Source: Palsa-343 sp036269135 (GTDB lineage: Bacteria > Acidobacteriota > Terriglobia > Terriglobales > Acidobacteriaceae). Taken from it: a stretch of DNA of 64,000 nucleotides. The DNA lies in assembly GCA_036269135.1 (NCBI GenBank), contig DATASQ010000002.1:1-64000 (forward strand), in the 5' to 3' direction. The translations under genes and the position numbers were made by a program. Numbering within the stretch: position 1 is the first letter of the stretch; each line of letters opens with the position of its first letter. The notes under the pieces are model-generated. The model saw nothing but the letters and a program-made list of their open reading frames with translations. It was not told the DNA's origin and did no database searches. This document shows positions 35,134 through 43,357 of the stretch, one piece after another.

Positions 35134-35763
35134 GTGCCGACCGAGAGTGGCGCGTTTCTGGTGGTGGGTCTCGGCAATCCGGGCATCGAATACCAGTTCA
35201 CGCCGCACAATGCCGGGTTTTTGGCCATCGATCGCATCGCCGATGAGTCCAGCGCGGAAGTGGTCAATCGCCGCTGCCGCGCCCTCACCGCGAAGATCAG
35301 AATCGCCGGCCGGGAAGTGATCCTGGCCAAGCCGGAGACCTGGATGAACCTGAGTGGGCTGGCCGTCGGGGCCCTCGTCGATGAACTCGACATCGACCCC
35401 GCCGCCAGCCTGCTGGTCTTGTACGACGAACTGGATCTGCCTCTCGGGACCCTGCGAGTGCGCGAGAGAGGCAGTCCGGCGGGCCATAATGGCGCCCGTT
35501 CCGTTGCCGGCGCACTGGGCACGGACGACTGGTGGCGGATTCGGATCGGGGTAGGCCCCGAACCGGGCAGCCGCGAAGAAGCTTTTCGGCGTGGCAAGGA
35601 TTATCTGCTCACGCCGATGAGCAAACGGGATTTGACGGCCGTCGATCCGGTCCTCGACCGAGTCGCCCGCGCCGTCGAGATGGTGGTGGCGAAAGGCATT
35701 TCCGCCGCCATGAACGAATTTAACCGCCGGGACGATTCCCAGAATGGCCCCGCGGCGCAGTAA
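35134..35763 (+). CDS. pth: Peptidyl-tRNA hydrolase
   Basis: 209 residues from GTG 35134, immediately after the rplY stop. FLVVGLGNPGIEYQFTPHNAGF contains the conserved Asn and catalytic His, LAKPETWMNLSG follows, and LLVLYDELDLPLGTLRVRERGSPAGHNG contains the catalytic Asp. It recycles peptidyl-tRNAs released during aborted translation. It belongs to the rplY-pth-rpsF-rpsR-rplI translation cluster. Confidence 0.97.
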   Translation: MPTESGAFLVVGLGNPGIEYQFTPHNAGFLAIDRIADESSAEVVNRRCRALTAKIRIAGREVILAKPETWMNLSGLAVGALVDELDIDPAASLLVLYDELDLPLGTLRVRERGSPAGHNGARSVAGALGTDDWWRIRIGVGPEPGSREEAFRRGKDYLLTPMSKRDLTAVDPVLDRVARAVEMVVAKGISAAMNEFNRRDDSQNGPAAQ

Positions 35764-35825
35764 AGAGAACGATGGAAGCGAATTTGGATTTGCCGGCTCG
35801 TGCCGGAGGGAAAGAGAAGCAAACG

Positions 35826-36266
35826 ATGCAACGTGTTTACGAAGTAATGTTTATCGTTCGGCCGGATGTGGCCGACGAAGACCAGGACAAGCTGATTGCC
35901 GGCCTCGAGCAGACCATCACCAACGGCGGCGGAACCTTGCGTTCCACCGAAAAGCTCGGGCGCCGCAAGCTCGCCTACATGGTGCGCAAGTTCAACGACG
36001 GCAACTTCGTGTTGCTGACCATCGACGCCGACGGTACGCTGATTGCCGAGCTGGAGCGCCGTCTGCGCGTCTCTGAGCCGGTGATCAAGTTCATCACCGT
36101 GCGCATGGACGAGGAAGAAAAGCGCCTCGCCAAGGTGCGCGCCATTCGCGCCTCCCGCAAAAAGCTGAGCGCCATTCCCGCGGCTCCGGCGGAACCGGCA
36201 GAGCCTGCGCCCGCCCCGGCCCCGGCCCCGGCCGCAACCGAGTCCGCTACCCCCGCCAGCGCGTAA
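35826..36266 (+). CDS. rpsF: 30S ribosomal protein S6
   Basis: 146 residues from ATG 35826, which gives the family start MQRVYEVMFIVRPD; an earlier ATG at 35772 would add 18 residues without precedent. The ferredoxin-like fold includes STEKLGRRKLAYMVRKFNDG and EPVIKFITVRMDEE. The last 35 residues are an Ala/Pro/Glu repeat tail. S6 pairs with S18 on the 30S platform; S18 is encoded next. Confidence 0.95.
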   Translation: MQRVYEVMFIVRPDVADEDQDKLIAGLEQTITNGGGTLRSTEKLGRRKLAYMVRKFNDGNFVLLTIDADGTLIAELERRLRVSEPVIKFITVRMDEEEKRLAKVRAIRASRKKLSAIPAAPAEPAEPAPAPAPAPAATESATPASA

Positions 36267-36337
36267 ACGCGCCCCGGCGATCACAAATTTTGAGCAATGG
36301 CCCTCGCCCTGTGCGGCGACTGGCCGGAGGAACCAAC

Positions 36338-36661
36338 ATGGCTGACGAAACCAACACTCCCGCTCCCCGCTCGGAAGCTCCCGCAGGACGCCCTTCAGGT
36401 CCCGGCGGACGGCCCGGCGGTCCCGGTGGCCCCGGCGGACGCAAATTCTTCCGCCGCAAAAAGGTCTGCAAGTTCTGCACCGAGAAGATTGACGCCATTT
36501 CCTATCGCGATGTGCGGCTGCTCCAGGGCTTTGTCGCCGAGCGCGGCAAGATCGTGCCCCGCCGTCTCACCGGCGTCTGCACCACCCACCAGCGCCGGCT
36601 CTCGAAGGCCATCAAGCAGGCCCGCAATATCGCTCTGCTGCCCTTCGCAGCGCGGTTCTAG
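36338..36661 (+). CDS. rpsR: 30S ribosomal protein S18
   Basis: 107 residues from ATG 36338, with a GGAGG box 7 nt upstream. The conserved core starts at KFFRRKKVCKFCTEKIDAISYRD, where a CxxC pair may bind zinc, and ends with the basic RRLSKAIKQARNIALLPFAARF. It is preceded by a Gly/Pro-rich N-terminal extension of about 34 residues, which is longer than usual (E. coli S18 is 75 residues). Confidence 0.96.
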   Translation: MADETNTPAPRSEAPAGRPSGPGGRPGGPGGPGGRKFFRRKKVCKFCTEKIDAISYRDVRLLQGFVAERGKIVPRRLTGVCTTHQRRLSKAIKQARNIALLPFAARF

Positions 36662-36762
36662 CTTTAACCGGAACGGCGCCGTTCGCCACGCAGCTGTGGC
36701 CCACGCCGCCGGTCCCGTGCTCTGAGCCCTGCGCTCTGAGCTCTGCTTTTCAGGAGATTGCA

Positions 36763-37221
36763 ATGGAAGTCATCCTCAGGGAAGATATCTCGAACCTTGG
36801 CCACCGCGGCGACGTCGTGAAGGTCGCCGACGGCTATGGCCGCAACTTTCTGCTGCCCAAAAACCTCGCCATGGAGGCCACGCCGGCCAACAAGGCCGTC
36901 ATCGATCAGATGAAGGCCTCCGCCGTCCGCCGCTCCGCGAAAGAAAAGGCCGAGGCCGAGCAGCTCGTCGCTCAGCTCAACGCCGTCTCCCTCGCCTTCA
37001 CGCGCAGAGTCGGTGAGAATGACCACCTCTTCGGCTCCGTCACCTCCGGGGACATCGCCCAGGAGCTCGCGGCCCAGGGCTTCAACATCGACCGCCGCAA
37101 GGTCCAGCTCGAGGAGCCGCTCAAGTCCACCGGCGAGTTCCACGTGCCGGTCCGGCTGCACCGCGAGGTCACCGCGCACATCGCCGTCACCGTCAAGGGC
37201 GAAGAAGTCGCGGCCGAGTAG
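36763..37221 (+). CDS. rplI: 50S ribosomal protein L9
   Basis: 152 residues, a normal size. The N-terminal domain is VILREDISNLGHRGDVVKVADGYGRNFLLPKNLA, the connecting helix is at about residues 42-75, and the C-terminal domain is LFGSVTSGDIAQELAAQGF. A CAGGAG box precedes the start. The stop TAG (37219-37221) is followed by a GC-rich hairpin. The frame after the stop continues in phase into the DUF4440-like sequence. Confidence 0.97.
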   Translation: MEVILREDISNLGHRGDVVKVADGYGRNFLLPKNLAMEATPANKAVIDQMKASAVRRSAKEKAEAEQLVAQLNAVSLAFTRRVGENDHLFGSVTSGDIAQELAAQGFNIDRRKVQLEEPLKSTGEFHVPVRLHREVTAHIAVTVKGEEVAAE

Positions 37222-37230
37222 GGCTATCCC

Positions 37231-37251
37231 GCCGCGGACCCCGTCCGCGGC
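37231..37251 (+). terminator. GC hairpin after rplI
   Basis: GCCGCGGAC-CCC-GTCCGCGGC is a perfect 9-bp stem 9 bp past the rplI stop. It has no T-run, so it may be an attenuator or mRNA stabiliser rather than a strong intrinsic terminator. Confidence 0.45.
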
Positions 37252-37338
37252 CGCCCGGGCGGGGGCTGCACGAACGACGAGTTACGCGAACTCGAAGAAC
37301 GCCTGCTCCAGCCCGAGTTCCGTCGCAATCGCGAGGCC

Positions 37339-37632
37339 GTGGCCGAGCTGCTTGCTGAAGAGTTCCTCGAATTCGGCAGCTCCGGCCGCGTCTTCAGCAA
37401 ACACCAGATCCTCGATCTCCTCGCGGCCGAAGTCCCCGTCCGTCTCTTCCTCAGCGACTTTCGTGTCGACTGCCTCTCCCCCGATACCGCGCTCGTTCTC
37501 TATCGCTCGATCCGTCCCGATGGCCCGCCGATACCCGGCGCAGCCAGCCTCCGCTCCTCCCTGTGGGTCCGTCGCGACGGCCGCTGGCAGATGCTCTTTC
37601 ATCAGGGCACGCCCGTCCCATCGCCCGCGTAA
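37339..37632 (+). CDS. DUF4440-like (SnoaL/NTF2 fold) protein, 5' end unclear
   Basis: From GTG 37339 this gives 97 residues (VAELLAEEFLEFGSSGRVFS... to GRWQMLFHQGTPVPSPA), matching the end of nuclear-transport-factor-2-like DUF4440 proteins. In-frame codons before it also look homologous (DELRELEERLLQPEFRRNREA, from about 37273), yet no ATG, GTG or TTG occurs between the rplI stop at 37219 and 37339. The gene therefore lost its start, uses a non-standard one (a CTG lies in that stretch), or is read through from rplI. Function of the family is unknown, perhaps a small-molecule isomerase or cyclase fold. Confidence 0.6.
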   Translation: MAELLAEEFLEFGSSGRVFSKHQILDLLAAEVPVRLFLSDFRVDCLSPDTALVLYRSIRPDGPPIPGAASLRSSLWVRRDGRWQMLFHQGTPVPSPA

Positions 37633-37687
37633 CCGGCCGCATGCCGGATGAGAAGATAGAAGGCAGGGAAAAGTTCGGTCTTCTTTC

Positions 37688-38527
37688 ATGCTGAAAGTTA
37701 TTTCTTCTCACGTTTTTCTCAAGCAGCGCCTGCATCCTGGACTCCTCGACGCCTTTGCCCGCGGGGGCGCTCAGGCCGTTGAGCTCTTTGCCGCCCGGCA
37801 GCACTTCGACTACACCAGCCGCCCTCACATTCGCGAACTGGCCGAGTGGTTCGGCTCCAGCTCCCTCGACCCCTTCTCCATGCACGCGCCCATGTTCCCC
37901 GACGCCGAGATGGGCCGCGGCGGAGCGCCCTCCGTCAACATCATTCATCCCGAGAAGAGCCGCCGCATCGATGGCATGGATGAAATCAAGCGCGCCCTCG
38001 AAGTCGCCGAGCAGATCCCCTTCCGCTTTCTCATTCTCCATCTCGGCGAACGCGACGATGCCTGGAGCCCGCGCGCTCTGGAGCACTCCATCACCGCTCT
38101 CGAACACCTCCGCGCTTTCGCGAATCCCCTCGGCGTCAAAATCCTCGTCGAAAATCTCCAGGGCGACGTCACCTGCCCCGCCCATTTGATCGAGATTCTC
38201 ACCACCGGTCATTTTCAGGACATCGGCGTCTGCCTCGACGTCGGCCACGCCCACCTGGGCGACGGTGTCAGCGCGGCCATCGCTGAACTGCGCAGCTACA
38301 TCCGCTCCTCGCACCTGCACGACAACAACGGCGACAAGGACGCGCACCTGTGGCCCGGCGACGGCGCCATCGACTGGGAAGAAACGCTCGGCGAACTGAA
38401 AGCTGCTCCGCAAAGCCCCGCCGGCGTGCTTGAAATTCATTACCTGCTGGGCGAAACCCTGGATTCCGTTGCCGAAAAGGCAAAACGCGCCTTCGGAAAA
38501 ATGGATGCGGCGCAGAAGAAGAACTAA
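37688..38527 (+). CDS. Sugar phosphate isomerase/epimerase-like TIM-barrel protein
   Basis: 279 residues in the AP-endonuclease-2/xylose isomerase-like superfamily. Metal ligands are plausible in LILHLGERDD, KILVENLQGD, GVCLDVGHAHLGD and SSHLHDNNGDKDAHLWPGDG. These match the Glu-Asp-His-Glu pattern of IolE- and Hyi-type enzymes. No specific substrate can be assigned and the neighbours (DUF4440-like, asnS) do not help. asnS begins 14 bp downstream with its own AAGGA box. Confidence 0.85.
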   Translation: MLKVISSHVFLKQRLHPGLLDAFARGGAQAVELFAARQHFDYTSRPHIRELAEWFGSSSLDPFSMHAPMFPDAEMGRGGAPSVNIIHPEKSRRIDGMDEIKRALEVAEQIPFRFLILHLGERDDAWSPRALEHSITALEHLRAFANPLGVKILVENLQGDVTCPAHLIEILTTGHFQDIGVCLDVGHAHLGDGVSAAIAELRSYIRSSHLHDNNGDKDAHLWPGDGAIDWEETLGELKAAPQSPAGVLEIHYLLGETLDSVAEKAKRAFGKMDAAQKKN

Positions 38528-38541
38528 AGAAGGACAGACTC

Positions 38542-39900
38542 ATGGCTGACACAAAATCCGAAACAGCAACAGTCACAGAAGCCCCCCTCTCCACCATCGC
38601 CCGTATCGGCGAGCACGACGGCCAGACCGTCACCCTGCACGGCTGGCTCTACAACCTGCGCGAGAGCGGCAAGCTGCTCTTTCCCATCTTTCGCGACGGC
38701 ACCGGCACCATCCAGGGCATCGTCCCCAAAGCTGCTGTCCCGCCCGAGGTCTTCGAGACCATCAAAGGTCTCACCCATGAATCTTCCGTCATCGTCACCG
38801 GCAAGGTCCGCGCCGACAAACGTGCTCCCGGCGGTTACGAACTCGATGTCGAGAACATCCAGGTCCTCCAGCGCGTCCCCGAAGACGACCCCTACCCCAT
38901 CTCGCTCAAGGAGCACGGCACCGATTTCCTGATGGAGCACCGGCATCTCTGGATCCGCACCCCGCGCCAGGCCGCCATCCTCCGCATTCGCGCCGAAATC
39001 ATCAAAGCCGCCCGCGACTATCTCGACGACAACGGCTTCATCCTCACCGACCCGCCCATCCTCACCCCCGCCGCCTGCGAAGGCACCAGCACGCTGTTTC
39101 CCGTCGAGTACTTCGGCGATGAGGCCTACCTCACCCAAAGCGGACAGCTCTACATCGAGAGCACCGCGCTCGCGCTGGGCAAGGTCTACTCCTTCGGCCC
39201 CACCTTCCGCGCGGAAAAATCCAAAACCCGCCGCCACCTCACCGAGTTCTGGATGGTCGAGCCCGAATGGGCCTTCGCCGACCTCGATGACCTCATGGGC
39301 CTCGCCGAAAACTTCATCAGCTTCATCGTCGACCGCGTCCTCACCCGCCGCGCCGCCGAGCTAAAGGTCATCAACCGCGACCCCGCGAAGCTCGAAGCCA
39401 TCAAGCCGCCCTTCCCGCGCCTTCGCTACGACGAAGCTGTTGCCATGCTGAACGACGCCCACAAAAAAGGCCTCATCGAGCAGCCCTTTGAATACGGCAA
39501 CGACTTCGGCTCTCCCGACGAGACCTACATCTCCTCCCAGTTCGACCGGCCCGTCATGGTCCACCGCTATCCCGCCGCGGTCAAAGCCTTTTACATGGAG
39601 CCCGATCCGCAGGACCCCAAATACGCCCTCTGCGTCGACGTCCTCGCGCCTGAAGGCTATGGCGAAGTCATCGGCGGATCGCAGCGCATCGCCTCCTACG
39701 ACCTGCTGAAAAAGCGCATCGAGGAACATCAGTTGCCAATCGATGCCTTCCAGTGGTATCTCGATCTGCGGCGGTACGGTTCGGTTCCGCACTCGGGTTT
39801 CGGCATGGGCATCGAACGCGCGGTCGCGTGGATCTGCGGCCTCGATCATGTTCGGGAGACCATTCCCTTCGCCCGCACGCTCAACCGCATCTACCCGTAA
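38542..39900 (+). CDS. asnS: Asparaginyl-tRNA synthetase
   Basis: 452 residues. An OB-fold anticodon-binding domain (VTLHGWLYNLRESGKLLFPIF) covers about residues 30-130. The class II core has motif 2 FRAEKSKTRRHLTEFWMVEPE and motif 3 GFGMGIERAVAWICGLDHVRET. ACEGTSTLFPVEYFGDEAYLTQSGQLYIE is typical of AsnRS rather than AspRS, which would have the GAD insertion. Presence of both AsnS and a tRNA-Gln gene does not show whether Gln-tRNA is made directly. The arginase gene starts 5 bp after the stop. Confidence 0.95.
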   Translation: MADTKSETATVTEAPLSTIARIGEHDGQTVTLHGWLYNLRESGKLLFPIFRDGTGTIQGIVPKAAVPPEVFETIKGLTHESSVIVTGKVRADKRAPGGYELDVENIQVLQRVPEDDPYPISLKEHGTDFLMEHRHLWIRTPRQAAILRIRAEIIKAARDYLDDNGFILTDPPILTPAACEGTSTLFPVEYFGDEAYLTQSGQLYIESTALALGKVYSFGPTFRAEKSKTRRHLTEFWMVEPEWAFADLDDLMGLAENFISFIVDRVLTRRAAELKVINRDPAKLEAIKPPFPRLRYDEAVAMLNDAHKKGLIEQPFEYGNDFGSPDETYISSQFDRPVMVHRYPAAVKAFYMEPDPQDPKYALCVDVLAPEGYGEVIGGSQRIASYDLLKKRIEEHQLPIDAFQWYLDLRRYGSVPHSGFGMGIERAVAWICGLDHVRETIPFARTLNRIYP

Positions 39901-39905
39901 CCCTT

Positions 39906-40898
39906 ATGCCGAAACCAAACGAAGCTCCCGCGCCGCTCCCCAGTGCGTCCGGCCCGCCCCTCTATGGCGGCGTACAGTCGCTGCCTCCCCGCAAGATCAA
40001 AATCATCGGCGTCCCCCTCGATCTCGGCGCCTCCCGCCGTGGCGTGGACATGGGTCCCTCCGCTGTCCGCGTCGCCGGTCTCGAAGCCCGCCTCGAATCC
40101 CTGGGCCACGTTGTCCGCGATGGCGGCAACGTCAGCGTCGCCCAGGCCGAGACCAAACGCCCAGGCAATCAGAGCGCGCATTATCTGAAAGAAATCACCG
40201 AAACCTGTACCCGCGTCGCCGACATGGTGCTCAAGTCCCTCTCCGAAGGCATGACCCCTGTCATCCTCGGCGGCGACCACTCCGTCGCGGCCGGCAGCGT
40301 CTCCGGCGTCGCCGAGTTCTACCGCCGCCAGAACCAGAACATCGGCCTCCTCTGGATCGACGCCCACGCCGACATGAATACTCCGGAAAGCTCGCCCAGC
40401 GGCAACGTGCACGGCATGCCCCTGGCCGCGCTCGCCGGCCTCGAGCCCGGACCCCTCGCCAACATTCTTGGCTTCGCCCCCAAAGTCCGCCCCGAAAACG
40501 TCGTCCTCGTCGGCGTTCGCGACATCGACGCCACGGAGAAGCAGAACATCCACCGCGCCGGCGTCACCGAGGTCTACACCATGCGCGATATCGACGAGCG
40601 CGGCATGCGCTCCGTCATGGAAGAAGCCCTGCGCGCCGCCGGCCGCGGCACCGCCGGCTATCACGTCTCCCTCGATATGGACTGGATCGACCCCGAAGAC
40701 GCTCCCGGTGTCGGCACCCCCGTGCGCGGCGGCGCCACCTATCGCGAAGCCCACCTCGCCATGGAGATCATCGCCGACCACGGACGCATGCTCGCCCTCG
40801 AAGTCGTCGAGGTGAACCCGGTCATCGATGAGCACAACCGCACCGCCGACCTCGCCGTCGAGCTCATCTCCTCCGCCTTCGGCAAAAAAATCCTTTAG
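39906..40898 (+). CDS. rocF: Arginase
   Basis: 330 residues. The manganese-binding motifs are intact: GGDHSVAAG, WIDAHADMNTPE and SLDMDWIDPEDAPGV, with the substrate-loop NVHGMP region between. It hydrolyses arginine to ornithine and urea; an agmatinase-like activity is less likely given VIDEHNRTADLAVELISSAFG, which fits arginases. ATG 39906 is the only sensible start, 5 bp after asnS, so the gene is likely translated by coupling. The first 25 residues are a Pro-rich extension. Confidence 0.93.
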   Translation: MPKPNEAPAPLPSASGPPLYGGVQSLPPRKIKIIGVPLDLGASRRGVDMGPSAVRVAGLEARLESLGHVVRDGGNVSVAQAETKRPGNQSAHYLKEITETCTRVADMVLKSLSEGMTPVILGGDHSVAAGSVSGVAEFYRRQNQNIGLLWIDAHADMNTPESSPSGNVHGMPLAALAGLEPGPLANILGFAPKVRPENVVLVGVRDIDATEKQNIHRAGVTEVYTMRDIDERGMRSVMEEALRAAGRGTAGYHVSLDMDWIDPEDAPGVGTPVRGGATYREAHLAMEIIADHGRMLALEVVEVNPVIDEHNRTADLAVELISSAFGKKIL

Positions 40899-40942
40899 GG
40901 TCTCTCTCCCGGCCCGCTCAAGGATCGATCAGCCGTAAGACC

Positions 40943-40970
40943 CCTCTGTGCCCTCTGTGGTGGAATTCTT
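40943..40970 (-). repeat. Dispersed CACAGAG-type repeat, copy 2
   Basis: The minus-strand sequence AAAGAATTCCACCACAGAG continues into GGCACAGAGG directly after the stop codon of the GT-C-like gene (stop at 40971-40973). Same family and orientation relative to the gene as the copies near 1468, 48296 and 49588. Confidence 0.65.
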
Positions 40971-42443
40971 TCAAAGCCGGCAGACGCTCACCGCGCCATT
41001 CGTGTACGGGCAGGCAAGTCCCGCCACGCCCGCGCCCCGCACCACGATCCAGTCCACGCCGAACTCCCGCTGCAGCCGCAGAAAATCCTGCTTCTGGAAA
41101 TGCGCCCAGCCTGCCGCCGCCCGCGTCTGCGCCAGCCACGCAGGCGCCAGATCCGGCACCTGCGTGGCCACCGCGGCATCCTTCACCGCATCGGCCAGTT
41201 CGCTGCGCTCGGCCAGCGCGCGGAAGCTGTGATAATCCTCGCCCGGCAGCGCCATGTACCAGGGATCCAGCGCAAAGTACGCATCGATCGGCGTATTCCC
41301 CCGCACCCACGCAAACGCCTGCACCCAGGGGTTCTGCGGCGCCCGCCCCGGCAGCTCCAGGTGAACCGTCCCCGGAAACAGCGCCCGCTGCGCCCAGAAC
41401 ATCCCCGCCGCCAGCGGCAAAAACAGCGCCAGCCAGCGCCACACGTGCCCGCGCAGCAGCTTCTCGCCGATCAGCCCACCGCCCAGCAGCGCCATCAGCA
41501 GGTACACCATGTGCAGATAGCGCATTGGCTGCATCGGCGTCAGCCGCACCAGTCCCGGCGTCAGCAGCACCACGCAGGCCACCCCCAGCTGGAACACCGC
41601 ATAGACCGCGCCAGCCCCCGCCAGCACCGCCATCACCGGCCGATCGGCTCGTCGCGCCCACCGCGCCATCACCCACAGGATGAAAATCGGCGCAACCACT
41701 CCCAGCCACTCGTACCAGGTCCACCGCCCCAGGAAGTAATACGTCCGCGTGTTCAGCGCCGCCTTCCACGCCGGCGTCGGGCCTTCGAAGATCCACGATG
41801 GCGCAAAGCCGAACAGTGCCGCCGCCATCGTCGGTTTCTCGACCCGGCGTTCGACTCGCAGGCTGGCGATCCAAAGAATGGCGCAATACGACACGCCCAG
41901 CACCCCCATGAGCGGGTGCATCACCACGGCCAACAGCAGCAATACGCCGGCCCGCAGTCTTCGCCGGTCCAGAATCGCCACCACCGCCCACAAAATCAGC
42001 GCCGCGGCAAGGGCGCGCGGGTGCAGATACTGATCGAAAATGTAGAGCGCCGTCCCGGCCACCGGCAGCGTGAACAGCACGCCCACCAGCCCCACGCCCG
42101 CCCATGGCCCCGCCTCATCCGGAAAGCAGCGCCGGGCAATCGCCAGACATCCCCACAGCAGAAAGAAGGCGGCCAGAAACTGGCCCAGCAATTCCGACAC
42201 CGGAACCGGGATATGGGTCAGCCGCACCCATGCCGCCATCATCCGGTCGAAGAGGCTGGCCTGCATCTGCAGGGTGAAGAACCGGAAATCGTGCGGATAC
42301 AAACCCGGGTGCAGGCGCCGCTCGATGGCCGACAGGTAAACGGCATCGTCTTCCACCCCAGGGTGGTATCCTTCCACCGTCAGTGCGGCGACACTGATCG
42401 ATAGCAGCAGGATGAGGTTCTTGTATTGCCTGTAACTTTTCAA
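40971..42443 (-). CDS. Polytopic GT-C-like membrane protein
   Basis: 490 residues with about ten hydrophobic segments between residues 8 and 365, then a soluble C-terminal domain (about 380-490, with YMALPGEDYHSFRALAERSE). The early GYHPGVEDDAVYLSAIERRLHPGLYPHDF loop contains acidic residues between helices 1 and 2, as GT-C glycosyltransferases use for polyprenyl-phosphate sugar donors. It is not a confident member of any named family. The start is TTG 42443; it diverges from a DPM1-like GT2 gene that could supply a lipid-linked sugar donor, which supports a glycan-transfer role. Confidence 0.7.
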   Translation of the reverse strand: MKSYRQYKNLILLLSISVAALTVEGYHPGVEDDAVYLSAIERRLHPGLYPHDFRFFTLQMQASLFDRMMAAWVRLTHIPVPVSELLGQFLAAFFLLWGCLAIARRCFPDEAGPWAGVGLVGVLFTLPVAGTALYIFDQYLHPRALAAALILWAVVAILDRRRLRAGVLLLLAVVMHPLMGVLGVSYCAILWIASLRVERRVEKPTMAAALFGFAPSWIFEGPTPAWKAALNTRTYYFLGRWTWYEWLGVVAPIFILWVMARWARRADRPVMAVLAGAGAVYAVFQLGVACVVLLTPGLVRLTPMQPMRYLHMVYLLMALLGGGLIGEKLLRGHVWRWLALFLPLAAGMFWAQRALFPGTVHLELPGRAPQNPWVQAFAWVRGNTPIDAYFALDPWYMALPGEDYHSFRALAERSELADAVKDAAVATQVPDLAPAWLAQTRAAAGWAHFQKQDFLRLQREFGVDWIVVRGAGVAGLACPYTNGAVSVCRL

Positions 42444-42469
42444 TCCAGGATTCCGTCAATTTCCCCAGC

Positions 42470-43315
42470 ATGTCTGCAACCCATCTGGAACCATTGATCC
42501 AGGCGCCGAGCCAGCCGGAGACGCACCACGCGCCTTCTCTGCGGCCCGCGCTCGCGCTCGTCATTCCCACCCTTCGCGAAGCGAACAACATCCGTCCGCT
42601 CCTCCAGCGCGTGCGCGCTGCGCTGGATCCCTGTGGTCTGGCGTATGAGGTCATTGTAGTGGACGACGACAGCAGCGACGGCATCGACGCCGTCGTCGCC
42701 GACCTTGCCGCCGACGATCCCCGTCTCCGCTGCATCGTGCGCACCGGAGAGCGCGGCCTTGCCGGCGCCGTCCTCCACGGCTGGGCCGACACCGACGCCC
42801 CCCTGCTCGCCGTCATGGATGCCGATCTCCAGCACCCGCCCGAGCTGCTGCCGCAACTCTGGGTTGCCATCGAGTCCGGCGCCGACCTCGTCATCGGCAG
42901 TCGCTATACCTGCGGCGGCAGTCTGCGTGGCTGGGCCCCGGCCCGTCACCTCATCTCTCGCTTCGCCGTTTGGATGACCCTGCCCGTCCAGCGCTCCGGC
43001 ATCCGCGTCTGCGATCCCATGTCCGGCTTCTTTATGGTGCGGCGCTCCTGCATTGATCGCATCGAGCTGCAGAAAACCGGCTTCAAAATCCTGCTGGAGA
43101 TTCTGGCTCGCGCCGAAATTCGCTCCGTCGTGGAAGTGCCCTTCCCCTTCGGCCGCCGCCTCGCCGGAACCAGCAAGGCCGGGTTCCGCATCGCGTTTCA
43201 GTACCTCGCCTTGCTGCTGCGCCTCTATCGCCAAAAGGCGCGCACCCCCGCGCATGAGGATCTCGAGATCGTCGGCGCCCCACTGGCCAGCCGCCAGGAA
43301 GCCATCGGCGGATAG
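42470..43315 (+). CDS. GT2 glycosyltransferase, polyprenol-phosphate mannose synthase-like
   Basis: 281 residues with a GT-A fold. LALVIPTLREANNIRPLLQRV, YEVIVVDDDSSDGIDAVV, GLAGAVLHGWADTDAPLLAVMDADLQHPPELL (the DxD-type DAD) and GSRYTCGGSL match DPM1-like enzymes that move mannose or glucose to polyprenyl phosphate. There is no C-terminal membrane anchor, so it would act at the cytoplasmic face. The start lies 26 bp from the divergent GT-C-like gene; the two probably share a pathway. Confidence 0.88.
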   Translation: MSATHLEPLIQAPSQPETHHAPSLRPALALVIPTLREANNIRPLLQRVRAALDPCGLAYEVIVVDDDSSDGIDAVVADLAADDPRLRCIVRTGERGLAGAVLHGWADTDAPLLAVMDADLQHPPELLPQLWVAIESGADLVIGSRYTCGGSLRGWAPARHLISRFAVWMTLPVQRSGIRVCDPMSGFFMVRRSCIDRIELQKTGFKILLEILARAEIRSVVEVPFPFGRRLAGTSKAGFRIAFQYLALLLRLYRQKARTPAHEDLEIVGAPLASRQEAIGG

Positions 43316-43357
43316 CCCCGGGCCCGGTGCGTTACCCTGCGAAGAGAGGTGCTTCGC

